A DNA stretch of 64,000 nt from contig NZ_QRDY01000001.1 in the NCBI RefSeq assembly GCF_003386205.1, forward strand, positions 682,001-746,000. Reading direction: 5' to 3'. The notes below the pieces were generated by a model. It saw nothing but the letters and a program-made list of their open reading frames with translations, was not told the origin of the DNA and did not search any database. Positions 1 to 9,034 of this stretch are shown piece after piece; the first letter of the stretch is position 1; each line of letters starts with the position of its first letter. The position numbers were made by a program, and so were the translations under genes. The DNA comes from Cohnella lupini (GTDB lineage: Bacteria; Bacillota; Bacilli; Paenibacillales; Paenibacillaceae).

Positions 1-887
1 TTGCGTATCCCGCCGCGCTAGGACACGAGGGTGTCGGCCGTGTCGTCGAGCTCGGCGAGAAAACGCGATACCTTAAGAAAGGCGACCTGGTGCTGCTTCC
101 GTTCCTCGAAAAAGAGACCGACGGCGTGTTTCCGGGTTGGGGCGCGTTCTCGGAGCTCGCCGTCGTTGCCGACTCTCGGGCGATGCTCGAGGATGGCAAA
201 GGACCCGGAGATCCGGCTTTCTCGGAAGCGTATTACGCCCAGCAAGTTCTGCCCGCCGATATCGACGTCGTCTCCGCTCCGATGATCGTTACTTTCCGGG
301 AGGTGCTTAGCGCTTGCCATAGATTCGGGTTCCGGCCGAACGCGAGTTTGATCGTCTATGGAGCGGGACCAGTCGGATTATCGTTCTTGAAATTCGCCAA
401 GCTGCTCGGTCTGGGGCCGATCATAGCTTCGGTAACTTCGGATGCGAAGGTTGAGGAAGCGTTAACTACCGGGGCGGATTATGCGTTCAATAGCAGGAGC
501 TGCGATATCGTAGCCGAAGTCAGGCGCATTTGCCAGGGCGGGGTCGATTTCGCCGTCGATGCGGTGGGCAAAACCGACATTATCAACCAGAGCATGGAGC
601 TGCTTGCTCCATATGGGCATATCGGCGTTTACGGAATCTCGCCCAACACGAGCATGGCGCTCGATTGGAGCAAAGCCCCATATAACTGGCATCTCGATTT
701 TATCCAATGGCCCTCCAAGCTGGAAGAAGCCGAAAGCTATCGTCAAGTCATGAACTGGATTGAGCTCGGCGTGCTTAATCCCCGAGAATTCGTATCGTCC
801 GTGTTCGGATTCGATCGTATTCAGGAAGCGTTCGAGCAAGCCGAACAAGGCAGCGGGCTAAAGAAAACGATCATTACGTTCGATTGA
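1..887 (+). CDS. Zinc-binding alcohol/polyol dehydrogenase (5' end missing)
   Basis: C-terminal ~294 residues of a medium-chain dehydrogenase, a family that oxidises an alcohol or polyol hydroxyl with NAD(P). The frame is open from the left edge (first full codon at base 3), so the start and part of the zinc-binding N-terminal domain lie outside. The GHE motif of the catalytic zinc domain is visible near the edge, and the Rossmann nucleotide-binding motif GAGPVG is at bases ~360-377. The stop is 46 bp before the next gene, whose product is a lactonase, so it is probably the first visible gene of a sugar-oxidation operon. Substrate is unknown; sorbitol/threonine dehydrogenase-like enzymes are the nearest match by eye. 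Confidence 0.85.
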   Translation, partial: AYPAALGHEGVGRVVELGEKTRYLKKGDLVLLPFLEKETDGVFPGWGAFSELAVVADSRAMLEDGKGPGDPAFSEAYYAQQVLPADIDVVSAPMIVTFREVLSACHRFGFRPNASLIVYGAGPVGLSFLKFAKLLGLGPIIASVTSDAKVEEALTTGADYAFNSRSCDIVAEVRRICQGGVDFAVDAVGKTDIINQSMELLAPYGHIGVYGISPNTSMALDWSKAPYNWHLDFIQWPSKLEEAESYRQVMNWIELGVLNPREFVSSVFGFDRIQEAFEQAEQGSGLKKTIITFD

Positions 888-933
888 CGGATTTACATTC
901 ATGCAGATAACGACAAATCGAGGAGGAATTATT

Positions 934-1923
934 ATGCCGACTTCCCAACTATTCGCCGTATTGCCCGAGGACTTCGTAACGACTCCGGATGCGATGGGTA
1001 TTCATCCGGAGAGCGGGGATCTGGTCGTCTCTTGTCCGAACTTCGCGGATCAGTCCCGCCCGGGTTGTTTGATTCGGATCGATCGGGACAGGAACGTGAG
1101 TAAGTGGATTGAGGTGCCCGTGCATCCGGATACCGGCGTCGCTTGTCCGATGGGAATCGCCTTCGGACCGGACGGGGACTTGTATATCTGCGATAACCAA
1201 GGCTGGTCGGGCTCCGAGAACGGAAAGTTCAAAGGAAGGCTGCTTCGCCTGCGCATCGAAGGCGACCAAGTCGTCAAGACGACGGTCGTCGCGGAAGACA
1301 TGGAGCATCCGAACGGCGTGCGCATTCGCGGTTCTCATATGTACGTCACGCAAAGCACGCTCAATTTAGTGAAAGATCCGACGGGCTTGCTTCTCAGCTG
1401 CGTGTATAAGTTCGGATTGGACGAGGAAGGCATTCAAATTACGAACACGCTGGCTGATCCTCATATGCTGACGACATTCTTGACGCTCAACGAGAACGAT
1501 CAATATGGCGCGGACGGCATCGAATTCGACTCCGAGGGCAATCTCTACGTCGGTAATTTCGGCGATGGAGCCGTTCACAAAATTACGTTCCATCCGGACG
1601 GAAGCGTGAAGGACAACGTAGTATGGGCCAAAAACAACGAGCAGCTGCAAACGACGGACGGCATGGTTATGGATTCGGCGGGTAACCTGTATGTCGCCGA
1701 CTTCTCCGCCAACGCGATCGCGAAAATCTATCCCGACGCGACGATCGAACGTTACGCGGTAAGCCCCGATTCCAACGGTCTGAAGGGCGAGCTTAACCAA
1801 CCGAGCGAACCGATTATCTGGAACGGAACGCTCGTAATTTCCTGTTTCGACCTGGTCAGGGGACCCGGTAAAGTAAATACCGGACACGAACTACCCGCCA
1901 CCCTGTCCGAATTGAGCCTATAA
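934..1923 (+). CDS. SMP-30/gluconolactonase-like protein
   Basis: About 329 residues forming a six-bladed beta-propeller of the SMP-30/gluconolactonase/strictosidine-synthase type. Repeated blade motifs are visible, such as GIAFGPDGDLYICDN, GIEFDSEGNLYVGNFGDG and GMVMDSAGNLYVADFS. Family members are metal-dependent lactonases that open sugar lactones made by dehydrogenases, which suits the flanking oxidoreductases. The ATG at 934 is chosen over the upstream in-frame ATG at 901 because CGAGGAGG lies just before it. No signal peptide is seen, so it is probably cytoplasmic. Exact substrate cannot be told. Confidence 0.85.
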   Translation: MPTSQLFAVLPEDFVTTPDAMGIHPESGDLVVSCPNFADQSRPGCLIRIDRDRNVSKWIEVPVHPDTGVACPMGIAFGPDGDLYICDNQGWSGSENGKFKGRLLRLRIEGDQVVKTTVVAEDMEHPNGVRIRGSHMYVTQSTLNLVKDPTGLLLSCVYKFGLDEEGIQITNTLADPHMLTTFLTLNENDQYGADGIEFDSEGNLYVGNFGDGAVHKITFHPDGSVKDNVVWAKNNEQLQTTDGMVMDSAGNLYVADFSANAIAKIYPDATIERYAVSPDSNGLKGELNQPSEPIIWNGTLVISCFDLVRGPGKVNTGHELPATLSELSL

Positions 1924-1934
1924 GGGAGACCCTC

Positions 1935-2900
1935 ATGAAAGCCAAAATATTAATTACTCCCAAATCATTTGCCAATTACAAAGATTCGGTTTATCCGGAC
2001 ATCGTCTGTCAAGGCTACGAGATTATTGAAAACCGTCTAGGACGCACGATGACGGGAGAGGAGATCGTAGAGCTGGCGTCGGAAGAAGTCGTCGGGATCA
2101 TCATCGGCATCGACCCCTTGCCTGCCGGTGTATTGCGCCGCTGCAAGGATTTGAGAGCCGTCTCCAAATATGGCATGGGAACGGACAATATTGATTTGGA
2201 CGCGGCTCGAGAGTTGAACATCGAGGTTCAGATCGCCGCAGGAACGAACAACGTTTCCGTCGCCGAGCATACGATCGGCCTTCTATTCGCGGCTGCCCGC
2301 CGTATTCCCAAGAACGTAGCCGAGGTGAAGCTTGGCCACTGGGAACGGATGATGGGCATCGAGTTGACCGGCAAGACGATCGGAGTGGTCGGAGGCGGAC
2401 AGATCGGACGCGAGGTCGCGATTCGGGCGAAGGGAATCGGCATGCGAGTGCTCCTGTACGATCCGTTTCTCCAAGCCGACGCCGAAGCCTATTTGACGAG
2501 CAACGGAATTCGGCGAATCGAGCAGCTTGAGGAGCTGTTGGCTCAATCCGACGCCGTCTCCTTGCACGTGCCTTATACGCCGAACACGAAACATTTAATA
2601 AATGCCGAAACCATTAACCGGATGAAGCACGGGGCTATGCTGATTAATACGTCGAGGGGGGAACTGGTGGACGAGGAGGTTCTATACGAGGCTCTCTTGG
2701 TGAACCGGATATCGGCTGCAGCCCAAGACGTATTCTCGGTCGAGCCTCCCGAGATAGGTAACAAGCTTGTCGGATTGGACAATTTTTTCCTGACTTCCCA
2801 TACCGGAGCATATACGAAGGATGCCGTCGAACGGATGGCCACCGTATCGACGCGTAATCTGCTCGAAATGTTAGGTCGAACGACAGAAAGGAGACTCTGA
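1935..2900 (+). CDS. D-isomer-specific 2-hydroxyacid dehydrogenase
   Basis: 321 residues, a complete NAD-dependent 2-hydroxyacid dehydrogenase of the phosphoglycerate dehydrogenase type, which interconverts 2-hydroxy and 2-keto acids. An N-terminal substrate domain surrounds a central nucleotide-binding domain with GVVGGGQIG at ~150-158. The catalytic triad is recognisable as R241 (TSRGELVDE), E270 (DVFSVEPP) and H289 (TSHTGAY). There is no C-terminal ACT domain, so it is not a regulated SerA. It starts 11 bp after the lactonase gene and ends 4 bp before the next, so it is firmly operonic. Its probable job is on a sugar-acid intermediate (inference). Confidence 0.88.
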   Translation: MKAKILITPKSFANYKDSVYPDIVCQGYEIIENRLGRTMTGEEIVELASEEVVGIIIGIDPLPAGVLRRCKDLRAVSKYGMGTDNIDLDAARELNIEVQIAAGTNNVSVAEHTIGLLFAAARRIPKNVAEVKLGHWERMMGIELTGKTIGVVGGGQIGREVAIRAKGIGMRVLLYDPFLQADAEAYLTSNGIRRIEQLEELLAQSDAVSLHVPYTPNTKHLINAETINRMKHGAMLINTSRGELVDEEVLYEALLVNRISAAAQDVFSVEPPEIGNKLVGLDNFFLTSHTGAYTKDAVERMATVSTRNLLEMLGRTTERRL

Positions 2901-2904
2901 CGGG

Positions 2905-3843
2905 ATGCTAAACTTGACGAAAGCCGATCGGCCGACGCTTTATTTTATCGGAGTGACGACGGGTCAATCCTCGATTATGAAATTGTTCCCGCTCTGGGCA
3001 GAAGCGCTCGGAATCGGGAATGCCGTCATTAAAGGCATCGATATCGGAATTCACGCGGATCCGGCGATATACCGGGAAGCCGTGACTTTTATTAAGAACG
3101 ACGAGTTAAGCCTGGGCGCGCTCGTCACAACGCATAAGATCGACCTGTATTATGCGGCGAAGGATTTGTTCGACTACTTGGATCCGTATGCCGAGATGTT
3201 CGGAGAGCTATCTTGCATTTCCAAGAAGGACGGGAAATTAGAGGGTTATGCCAAGGATCCCATCTCCAGCGGCTTGTCGCTTGAAGCCTTCGTGCCCGAA
3301 CGCTATTGGGAAAAGCACGGAGGAGAACTGTTCGTCATGGGGGCAGGAGGCAGCGCTATTGCGATCTCCGCCTATTTGCTAGATCCGCGCAAAGCTAGCC
3401 GACCGTCAAGACTCGTCGTTACGAACCGCAGCAAGCCGCGGCTGGATGAAATCAAACGAATTATGGATACCGTTGCTCCAGACGTTCCCGCGCAATACTT
3501 TCTTACGCCGCAAGCGACGGACAACGATAATGTCATGATGACGGTGAAGCCGCACTCCCTTGTCGTCAATGCCACAGGTTTAGGTAAAGATCAGCCCGGT
3601 TCGCCGATTACGGACGGGGCAGCCTTCCCGGCCAACAGCTTGGCATGGGAGCTGAATTACCGAGGGGCGCTCGATTTCCTGCATCAAGCGAAGGCGCAGG
3701 AAGCCGCGCAACGTCTGTACGTGGAAGACGGCTGGATCTATTTCATTCACGGTTGGACGCAAGTGATCGGCGAAGTTTTCCATCTCGAATATACCCCCGA
3801 GAAGTTCGCCGAGCTGGAACGAATCGCCGGCGGACTTCGATAA
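2905..3843 (+). CDS. Shikimate-dehydrogenase-like oxidoreductase
   Basis: 312 residues with the AroE fold: an N-terminal substrate domain containing K78 (VTTHK) and D118 (GYAKDP), which sit where the catalytic Lys/Asp pair of shikimate dehydrogenases sits, then a Rossmann motif GAGGSAIAIS at ~150 and an NRS cofactor-discriminating segment. The usual NTDG context around the catalytic Asp is replaced by AKDP, and the gene lies in a sugar operon, so it is unlikely to be the biosynthetic aroE. It more likely oxidises or reduces a related hydroxy acid. The AAGGAG before it overlaps the previous gene's end. Confidence 0.78.
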   Translation: MLNLTKADRPTLYFIGVTTGQSSIMKLFPLWAEALGIGNAVIKGIDIGIHADPAIYREAVTFIKNDELSLGALVTTHKIDLYYAAKDLFDYLDPYAEMFGELSCISKKDGKLEGYAKDPISSGLSLEAFVPERYWEKHGGELFVMGAGGSAIAISAYLLDPRKASRPSRLVVTNRSKPRLDEIKRIMDTVAPDVPAQYFLTPQATDNDNVMMTVKPHSLVVNATGLGKDQPGSPITDGAAFPANSLAWELNYRGALDFLHQAKAQEAAQRLYVEDGWIYFIHGWTQVIGEVFHLEYTPEKFAELERIAGGLR

Positions 3844-3870
3844 TCGATTGCGCCAAGAGGAGGCAGACAG

Positions 3871-4476
3871 ATGAGTCAAGCTAATGAAAAAGCCAATAGG
3901 ATAGCGACGCTTCCATTCTCGGCCCATTTCGATCTCGCGAGCGGGCTGTCGAACGATTATTCGTCGACGAAACGCCCGCTCTCGAAAATGTTGGGCATGT
4001 ACTCGGACGCTGAAGCCTTTCAAGTTCTTGTCGAAGCGGGCGATCCGGACGTGTACGAATTTTACGAGCTTACGATGCCCGATTCCGCGAATGAATTGCT
4101 GTTCGGCACGAGCATCGTTTATCCCGGCCGAGTCGGACGGGAATATTACATGACCAAAGGCCATTTCCATACGATCCTGGATACGCCGGAGGTGTACTAC
4201 TGCCTCAACGGCCAAGGCTACATGCTGATGGAAAATCCGGAAGGCGACTGGAAGGCCGAGCGTTTCCTCCCCGGGCAAGCCGTATACGTACCGCCGCGTT
4301 ACGCGCATCGCAGCATCAATACCGGAGACGTGCCGCTCGTAACGTTCTTCGTATATCGCGCGGACTCGGGGCACGATTACGGAACGCTCGAGACGAAAGG
4401 GTTCCGCAAGCTGATCGTCGATCGGAACGGCCAACCGGAGATCGTCGATAACCCGAAATGGAGCGGAGAAAGGTAG
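3871..4476 (+). CDS. Cupin-type (archaeal-type) glucose-6-phosphate isomerase
   Basis: 201 residues matching the metal-dependent cupin phosphoglucose isomerase family, unrelated to the classical PGI. The metal ligands of that family are visible: H98 and H100 (KGHFH), E107 and H146 (PRYAHR). The family interconverts glucose-6-phosphate and fructose-6-phosphate. Placed between a shikimate-dehydrogenase-like gene and an aldo/keto reductase, it may instead isomerise another sugar or sugar phosphate from this pathway. AGAGGAGG precedes the ATG. The next gene begins 10 bp downstream. Confidence 0.85.
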   Translation: MSQANEKANRIATLPFSAHFDLASGLSNDYSSTKRPLSKMLGMYSDAEAFQVLVEAGDPDVYEFYELTMPDSANELLFGTSIVYPGRVGREYYMTKGHFHTILDTPEVYYCLNGQGYMLMENPEGDWKAERFLPGQAVYVPPRYAHRSINTGDVPLVTFFVYRADSGHDYGTLETKGFRKLIVDRNGQPEIVDNPKWSGER

Positions 4477-4486
4477 GAGACGATCT

Positions 4487-5467
4487 ATGGAATATACGTA
4501 CTTGGGAAGAACGGGAATGAAGGTTAGCAGGCTGTGCCTGGGAACGATGAATTTCGGCGTGTCGACGGACGAGAAGGAAGCGTTCCGTATGATGGACGAG
4601 GCGCTCGACGCGGGCATCCAGTTTTTCGATACGGCAAATATCTACGGTTGGGGGGAGAATGCAGGCGCAACGGAATCGATCCTCGGACGCTGGTTCGCGC
4701 AAGGAGGAAACCGACGGGAGCGGGTTGTACTCGCGACGAAGGCCTATGAGAAAATGAGCGATCCGCTGGATGGACCTAACGACTGTAAAGGCTTGTCCCT
4801 CTACAAGCTTCGCCGCCATCTCGAAGGTTCCTTGCGCAGGCTTCGGACGGATCATATCGAGCTCTTCTATATGCATCATATCGATTGGCGAACGCCGTGG
4901 GAGGAGCTTTGGGAAGCGCTGGAAGGTGCGGTCCGTCAAGGAAAGGTCGACTATATCGGCTCCAGCAACTTCGCGGGCTGGCATCTGGTCAAAGCCCAAG
5001 CCGCGGCGAAAGAACGGAAGTTCATGGGATTGGTCGCGGAGCAGCATATTTATAGTCTTCTGAACCGAACGCCTGAGTTGGAGGTGCTGCCTGCGGCAAG
5101 CGATCTCGGCCTCGGGATCGTCGCTTGGAGTCCGCTTGCGGGCGGAGCTCTAGCAGGTAACGCGTTAAACCCGAACGTAAGCCATCGAACTTCGCAGCAG
5201 GCCCATGTGATCGCTAAGCATCGGGCTAGCTTGGAAGAGTACTCCGCCTTATGCCGGGAACTCGGCGAGAAGGAATCCAACGTCGCGCTGGCGTGGGTGC
5301 TCGCGAATCCGGCCTTAACCGGCCCGATAATCGGCCCGCGCACGGTAGAACAGCTTCGCGACGCGATCCGCGCGACGGAGATCCGGCTTGCCGCGTCTAC
5401 GCTTCAAAGATTGGAAGAATTGTTCCCGGGACCGGGAGGAGCGGCTCCGGAATCGTATTCCTGGTAG
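4487..5467 (+). CDS. Aldo/keto reductase
   Basis: 326 residues, a complete (beta/alpha)8 aldo/keto reductase using NADPH to interconvert carbonyl and hydroxyl groups. The catalytic tetrad is visible: D48 and Y53 (DTANIYG), K85 (LATKAY) and H130 (YMHHID). The C-terminal cofactor-binding segment GPIIGPRTVEQL is also intact. It lies 10 bp after the cupin isomerase and ends the enzyme part of the operon, and the sensor kinase gene follows 39 bp later. It resembles the YhdN/GSP69-like or beta-subunit-like families; the substrate is not deducible. Confidence 0.88.
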   Translation: MEYTYLGRTGMKVSRLCLGTMNFGVSTDEKEAFRMMDEALDAGIQFFDTANIYGWGENAGATESILGRWFAQGGNRRERVVLATKAYEKMSDPLDGPNDCKGLSLYKLRRHLEGSLRRLRTDHIELFYMHHIDWRTPWEELWEALEGAVRQGKVDYIGSSNFAGWHLVKAQAAAKERKFMGLVAEQHIYSLLNRTPELEVLPAASDLGLGIVAWSPLAGGALAGNALNPNVSHRTSQQAHVIAKHRASLEEYSALCRELGEKESNVALAWVLANPALTGPIIGPRTVEQLRDAIRATEIRLAASTLQRLEELFPGPGGAAPESYSW

Positions 5468-5506
5468 TATAATAGAGAGAAAAGCCGACTGCCGGGGGGA
5501 CAGCTT

Positions 5507-7309
5507 ATGCTCGCTAGCTTGAAAAACGGGTACTTGGAGCTATCCATCCGATCTAAGTTTCAGCTATGGTTTCTTCCGCTGCTGATCATCACCTCGGGGA
5601 GCATCGGTTTTTTCTCCTATAAGACCGCGTCCGATCAAGTGTTGCAGAAGGTGTCGCAAGCGCAGGATAACATATCCTCTCAGACGATTTCCCATTTGGA
5701 CTACTTGGCCAAGGATATTTACGATATTTACAACTACCTGTCTCTATCCTCGGAACTGCACGACCTCCTGTCTCCGGAGCCCAACTTCAATTCCGGAATC
5801 ATCGTGAATAACATGATCAACCGGCTCCTTAGCACGCGGCAATTTTTCCAATCGCTGCTCATTTTCTCGGAAGGCTTTCCGACGATCAAATACAATAGCT
5901 TGAACAATAACGAAATCATCAGCTTTAAGGATTATAAGAAGAGCGAGATCTACAGGGATACCGTAAATGCCGTCGTTAAAGGAGCCTGGGGGGTAGAAGA
6001 AGGCTCTTTCAAGCTATTTATCGGCGATGAGCGGCGCAAGGTGTTTTACAGCAAGGTGCTCGTCAACCCGGGAAACTTCAACAAGGAAGGACTATTGGTC
6101 ATCGGGATGACGGAAGCCGATTTCCGCCAATCGTTCGGCCGCGCGAAGGATAACGTGGAGATCGTCGTCGTGAACGGCGACGGCACGATTTTGTCGGATT
6201 CCGGGGGCAAATGGAGCGGACGCTCTTTCTCGGAGCTTCCCTATTACGATCATCGCGGGATCGAGCAGGTGAATTGGAACGAACATGACGACGAATGGCT
6301 GATTTCGCACTCCTCCTCGGAGGTTACGGGCTGGCACGTGCTTGTCATTCAGCCCCGAACGGAAGAGCTTATGCAGTTGAATTCGATTCGTTGGCTGACG
6401 ATCGGATTTGTTCTGCTTATTCTGCTCATTAACGCTCCGATCAGCTGGACGATCTCGAGGTTGTTTTTGAAGCCGCTGAAGAAAATCTTGAAGTCGATGC
6501 GCGAAGTGCAGGCAGGCGATTTCAACCAACAGGTCGACGTGAAGCTGAGGGACGAGATCGGGCAGCTCGGCAAAGGCTACAATATTATGGTTTCGAAGAT
6601 CAGGGAGCTAATCCAAGACGTGTATAAGTCGGAGCTCTCTAAGAAGGAATCGGAGCTGAGGCTGCTTCAATCGCAGATCAACCCGCATTTTCTCTACAAT
6701 ACTCTGAACTCTATTACATGGATGTCCTACCGGGAGGGCGCCGATAAAACCGCGGAAATGATTCAGAAGCTGTCGGACTTCTTTCGCTACAATCTCAGCC
6801 AAGGCGCGGACATCATTACGCTAGAGAAGGAAATTACGATCGTAGAAAACTATTTGTACTTGAGCAAAATTCGATTCGCCGACAAGCTCACTTATTCCAT
6901 AGAGGTCGACGAAAGGCTGGCGGAGACGCCTATTCCCAAGCTGATCCTCCAACCGATCGTAGAGAACGCGGTCGTTCACGGCATCGAGCCGTCTGACGAG
7001 CAAGGGTACATTCACGTTAAGGTTTCTTTGTCCGGCGAATCGTTGCTTATCGTCGTTACGGACAACGGAATCGGGATCGTTCCCGAGACGCTGGCAAAGC
7101 TACGTAACTCCATTCAGGCTAAGGCAAATCCGAGTAGCATCGAGGAGGAAGGAAGCTTCGCTCTGCGTAATGTTCGGGACCGACTCTACCATCATTTCGA
7201 AGAGGGAGTCGAGATTGATATCGTAAGCAGACGGAACGTCGGAACGACGGTCAAGATGCTCATTCCGATTCGCAAGTCAGACGAAGCAAGGGGCGATTGC
7301 GATGTTTAA
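5507..7309 (+). CDS. Sensor histidine kinase, YesM type
   Basis: 600 residues. A first membrane helix at ~22-42, a long extracellular sensor (~45-290, Cache-like by layout), a second helix at ~294-318, a HAMP domain, then the HisKA_7 motif QSQINPHFLYNTLN with phospho-acceptor H394 and a HATPase domain with N-box QPIVENAVVHG and DNGIGI. This is the architecture of kinases that sense extracellular sugars in Bacillales. The following response regulator overlaps it by 8 bp, and a sugar ABC importer lies just downstream, so it probably controls uptake of the substrate of this locus. A GGGGG-type ribosome site precedes the ATG. Confidence 0.92.
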   Translation: MLASLKNGYLELSIRSKFQLWFLPLLIITSGSIGFFSYKTASDQVLQKVSQAQDNISSQTISHLDYLAKDIYDIYNYLSLSSELHDLLSPEPNFNSGIIVNNMINRLLSTRQFFQSLLIFSEGFPTIKYNSLNNNEIISFKDYKKSEIYRDTVNAVVKGAWGVEEGSFKLFIGDERRKVFYSKVLVNPGNFNKEGLLVIGMTEADFRQSFGRAKDNVEIVVVNGDGTILSDSGGKWSGRSFSELPYYDHRGIEQVNWNEHDDEWLISHSSSEVTGWHVLVIQPRTEELMQLNSIRWLTIGFVLLILLINAPISWTISRLFLKPLKKILKSMREVQAGDFNQQVDVKLRDEIGQLGKGYNIMVSKIRELIQDVYKSELSKKESELRLLQSQINPHFLYNTLNSITWMSYREGADKTAEMIQKLSDFFRYNLSQGADIITLEKEITIVENYLYLSKIRFADKLTYSIEVDERLAETPIPKLILQPIVENAVVHGIEPSDEQGYIHVKVSLSGESLLIVVTDNGIGIVPETLAKLRNSIQAKANPSSIEEEGSFALRNVRDRLYHHFEEGVEIDIVSRRNVGTTVKMLIPIRKSDEARGDCDV

Positions 7310-8927
7310 GCTGCTGATCGTGGAAGACGAAGCGTCCTTTCGCGAGGCCATTCTGACGATGATAGATTGGGAATCCGAAGGAATTCGCGTGATCGGAACC
7401 GCGTCGAACGGCCGGAAAGCGATTGAAGCGATGGAGGAAGAGAAGCCTGATATTCTGTTGACGGATATTCGTATGCCGATGATGTCGGGTCTGGAGTTAA
7501 TCGAGGAAGCGAAGGCGCGCGGAATCGACTTGATTCCCGTTCTACTAACCGGATATAGCGAATTCGAATATGCCCAGAAGGCGCTCAAGCTCGGAGTGTT
7601 CGATTATATTTTGAAGCCGTGCAATCCGAAGCAGGTCAAAGAGGTTATCGGTAAGGTCAAGGACGAGCTCGTACGCGAACGCAGCAAGGCAAATCAGGTG
7701 GACCGGCTGGAGCGGCAATGGACGGCGAACGCAAGAATGGTTACGGAGGACAAATTGCTTAAATGGTTAAGAGAAGCTCCCTGGAACGGAGAGGAGAGGC
7801 TCGCGGAGATTAAGGAGTACGGAATTCGTCTGGAGGATGCTTCCTCGCTGGCGATCGTATTCCGCTTCGATTCCAAGGAGCTTAACGTACTGGCTTACGG
7901 GGATAAGGACTTGGGACTTATCCGTTACGCTGCCTCCAATATTATAAAGGAGAGCATCGGATACCGATTCGAAGGCAGGCATGAGCTATTGACGCTCGAC
8001 GATCGGTTTGTTCTTCTCGCTAACGTGCCGAACCAGTTGGACAGGGTAGAGCTGCAGGATAGCTTGGAGACCGTGCAACGCAACTTAAGCTCGTTCTTGA
8101 AAGTAACCGTGAGTATCGGCGTCGGCTCCGTTACTGCCTTGCCCGACCTTCATATTTCTTACAAGGAAGCGCTTGAAGCTTTGACGAGAAGGTTTTTCCA
8201 CGGAGGCAGCGGGTTGTTCGTTGCCTCGGAGCAATCGAGAGAGTCTTCGAACCAAGCGGAGGCGTCCAAGTTCCGATCGGACTTCGCCGAGCTGGAACGG
8301 GAAATTCGTCGGCATATCGCCGAAAGCAATTACGCGGAGTTCGTCAGCGAGGTGGAGGAGTGGCTGGATAGCTTCCGGGAACAGGAGCTGTCCGTATCGC
8401 GCATCCATCTTCATACGTATTCGTTGATCGATAGCCTAATGAAGGAGATCGGTTCCAGTCCCGACGAGAGGATCCGGTCGTGCGTAGGCCAATTCGAAGC
8501 ATGCGTGGATCAGGTACAGAAGCTGGAAACTTTCGAAGAGCTGTCTACGTTGATTACTCGGGTCATCCAGAGGTTCGTGGAGCTGATGAACTCGAAGAAA
8601 GCGGTACACAAAACGATTCAGTACGTAATCAATCTGATCAATGAGAAATATAGCACCAATCTAACCTTGAAATCCATCGCGGAAGAAGTATTTATATCCC
8701 CTTCACATCTCTCTACTTTGTTCCGCCAGGAAATGGGCATTAATTTTCTGGATTATTTGCACCAGCACCGGATCGACAAGGCCAAACAACTGCTCAAGGA
8801 TTCGGGCGAGAAGGTCTATTCCGTCGCCCGCAAGGTCGGCTACTACGACGAAGCCCATTTCGTGCGGTTTTTCAAGAAATGGACGGGATTGCTGCCCTCC
8901 CAGTACAAAAAACAGAACGGCTTCTAA
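7302..8927 (+). CDS. Response regulator with AraC-type output, YesN type
   Basis: 541 residues. A receiver domain at 1-~120 has acidic pocket E8/D9, phospho-acceptor D55 (LLTDIRMP) and K106 region (YILKPC). A ~300-residue linker follows, then a C-terminal double helix-turn-helix AraC domain (~440-541; SPSHLSTLFRQEMG and RIDKAKQLL). The start overlaps the kinase gene by 8 bp, so the pair is translationally coupled. It is expected to activate the adjacent ABC importer, and perhaps the upstream enzymes, when phosphorylated. Confidence 0.92.
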   Translation: MFKLLIVEDEASFREAILTMIDWESEGIRVIGTASNGRKAIEAMEEEKPDILLTDIRMPMMSGLELIEEAKARGIDLIPVLLTGYSEFEYAQKALKLGVFDYILKPCNPKQVKEVIGKVKDELVRERSKANQVDRLERQWTANARMVTEDKLLKWLREAPWNGEERLAEIKEYGIRLEDASSLAIVFRFDSKELNVLAYGDKDLGLIRYAASNIIKESIGYRFEGRHELLTLDDRFVLLANVPNQLDRVELQDSLETVQRNLSSFLKVTVSIGVGSVTALPDLHISYKEALEALTRRFFHGGSGLFVASEQSRESSNQAEASKFRSDFAELEREIRRHIAESNYAEFVSEVEEWLDSFREQELSVSRIHLHTYSLIDSLMKEIGSSPDERIRSCVGQFEACVDQVQKLETFEELSTLITRVIQRFVELMNSKKAVHKTIQYVINLINEKYSTNLTLKSIAEEVFISPSHLSTLFRQEMGINFLDYLHQHRIDKAKQLLKDSGEKVYSVARKVGYYDEAHFVRFFKKWTGLLPSQYKKQNGF

Positions 8928-9034
8928 TAAACGTACAGCTATACAAAGTAATGACGGGTTATTCGTCGAATACGCCTAATTTATACTGAAGTAGCAATCC
9001 GTTATCACATTACGATTAGGTGGAGGGGTTCATC
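8928..9034 (+). promoter_or_regulatory. Likely control region of the sugar ABC importer
   Basis: 107 bp between the response-regulator gene and the binding-protein gene. It holds a short dyad (ATTCG-T-CGAAT near 8962-8972) and the strong ribosome site AGGTGGAGGG at 9018-9027. It is the natural target for the YesN-type regulator encoded upstream. No clean -35/-10 pair could be fixed by eye. Confidence 0.35.
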
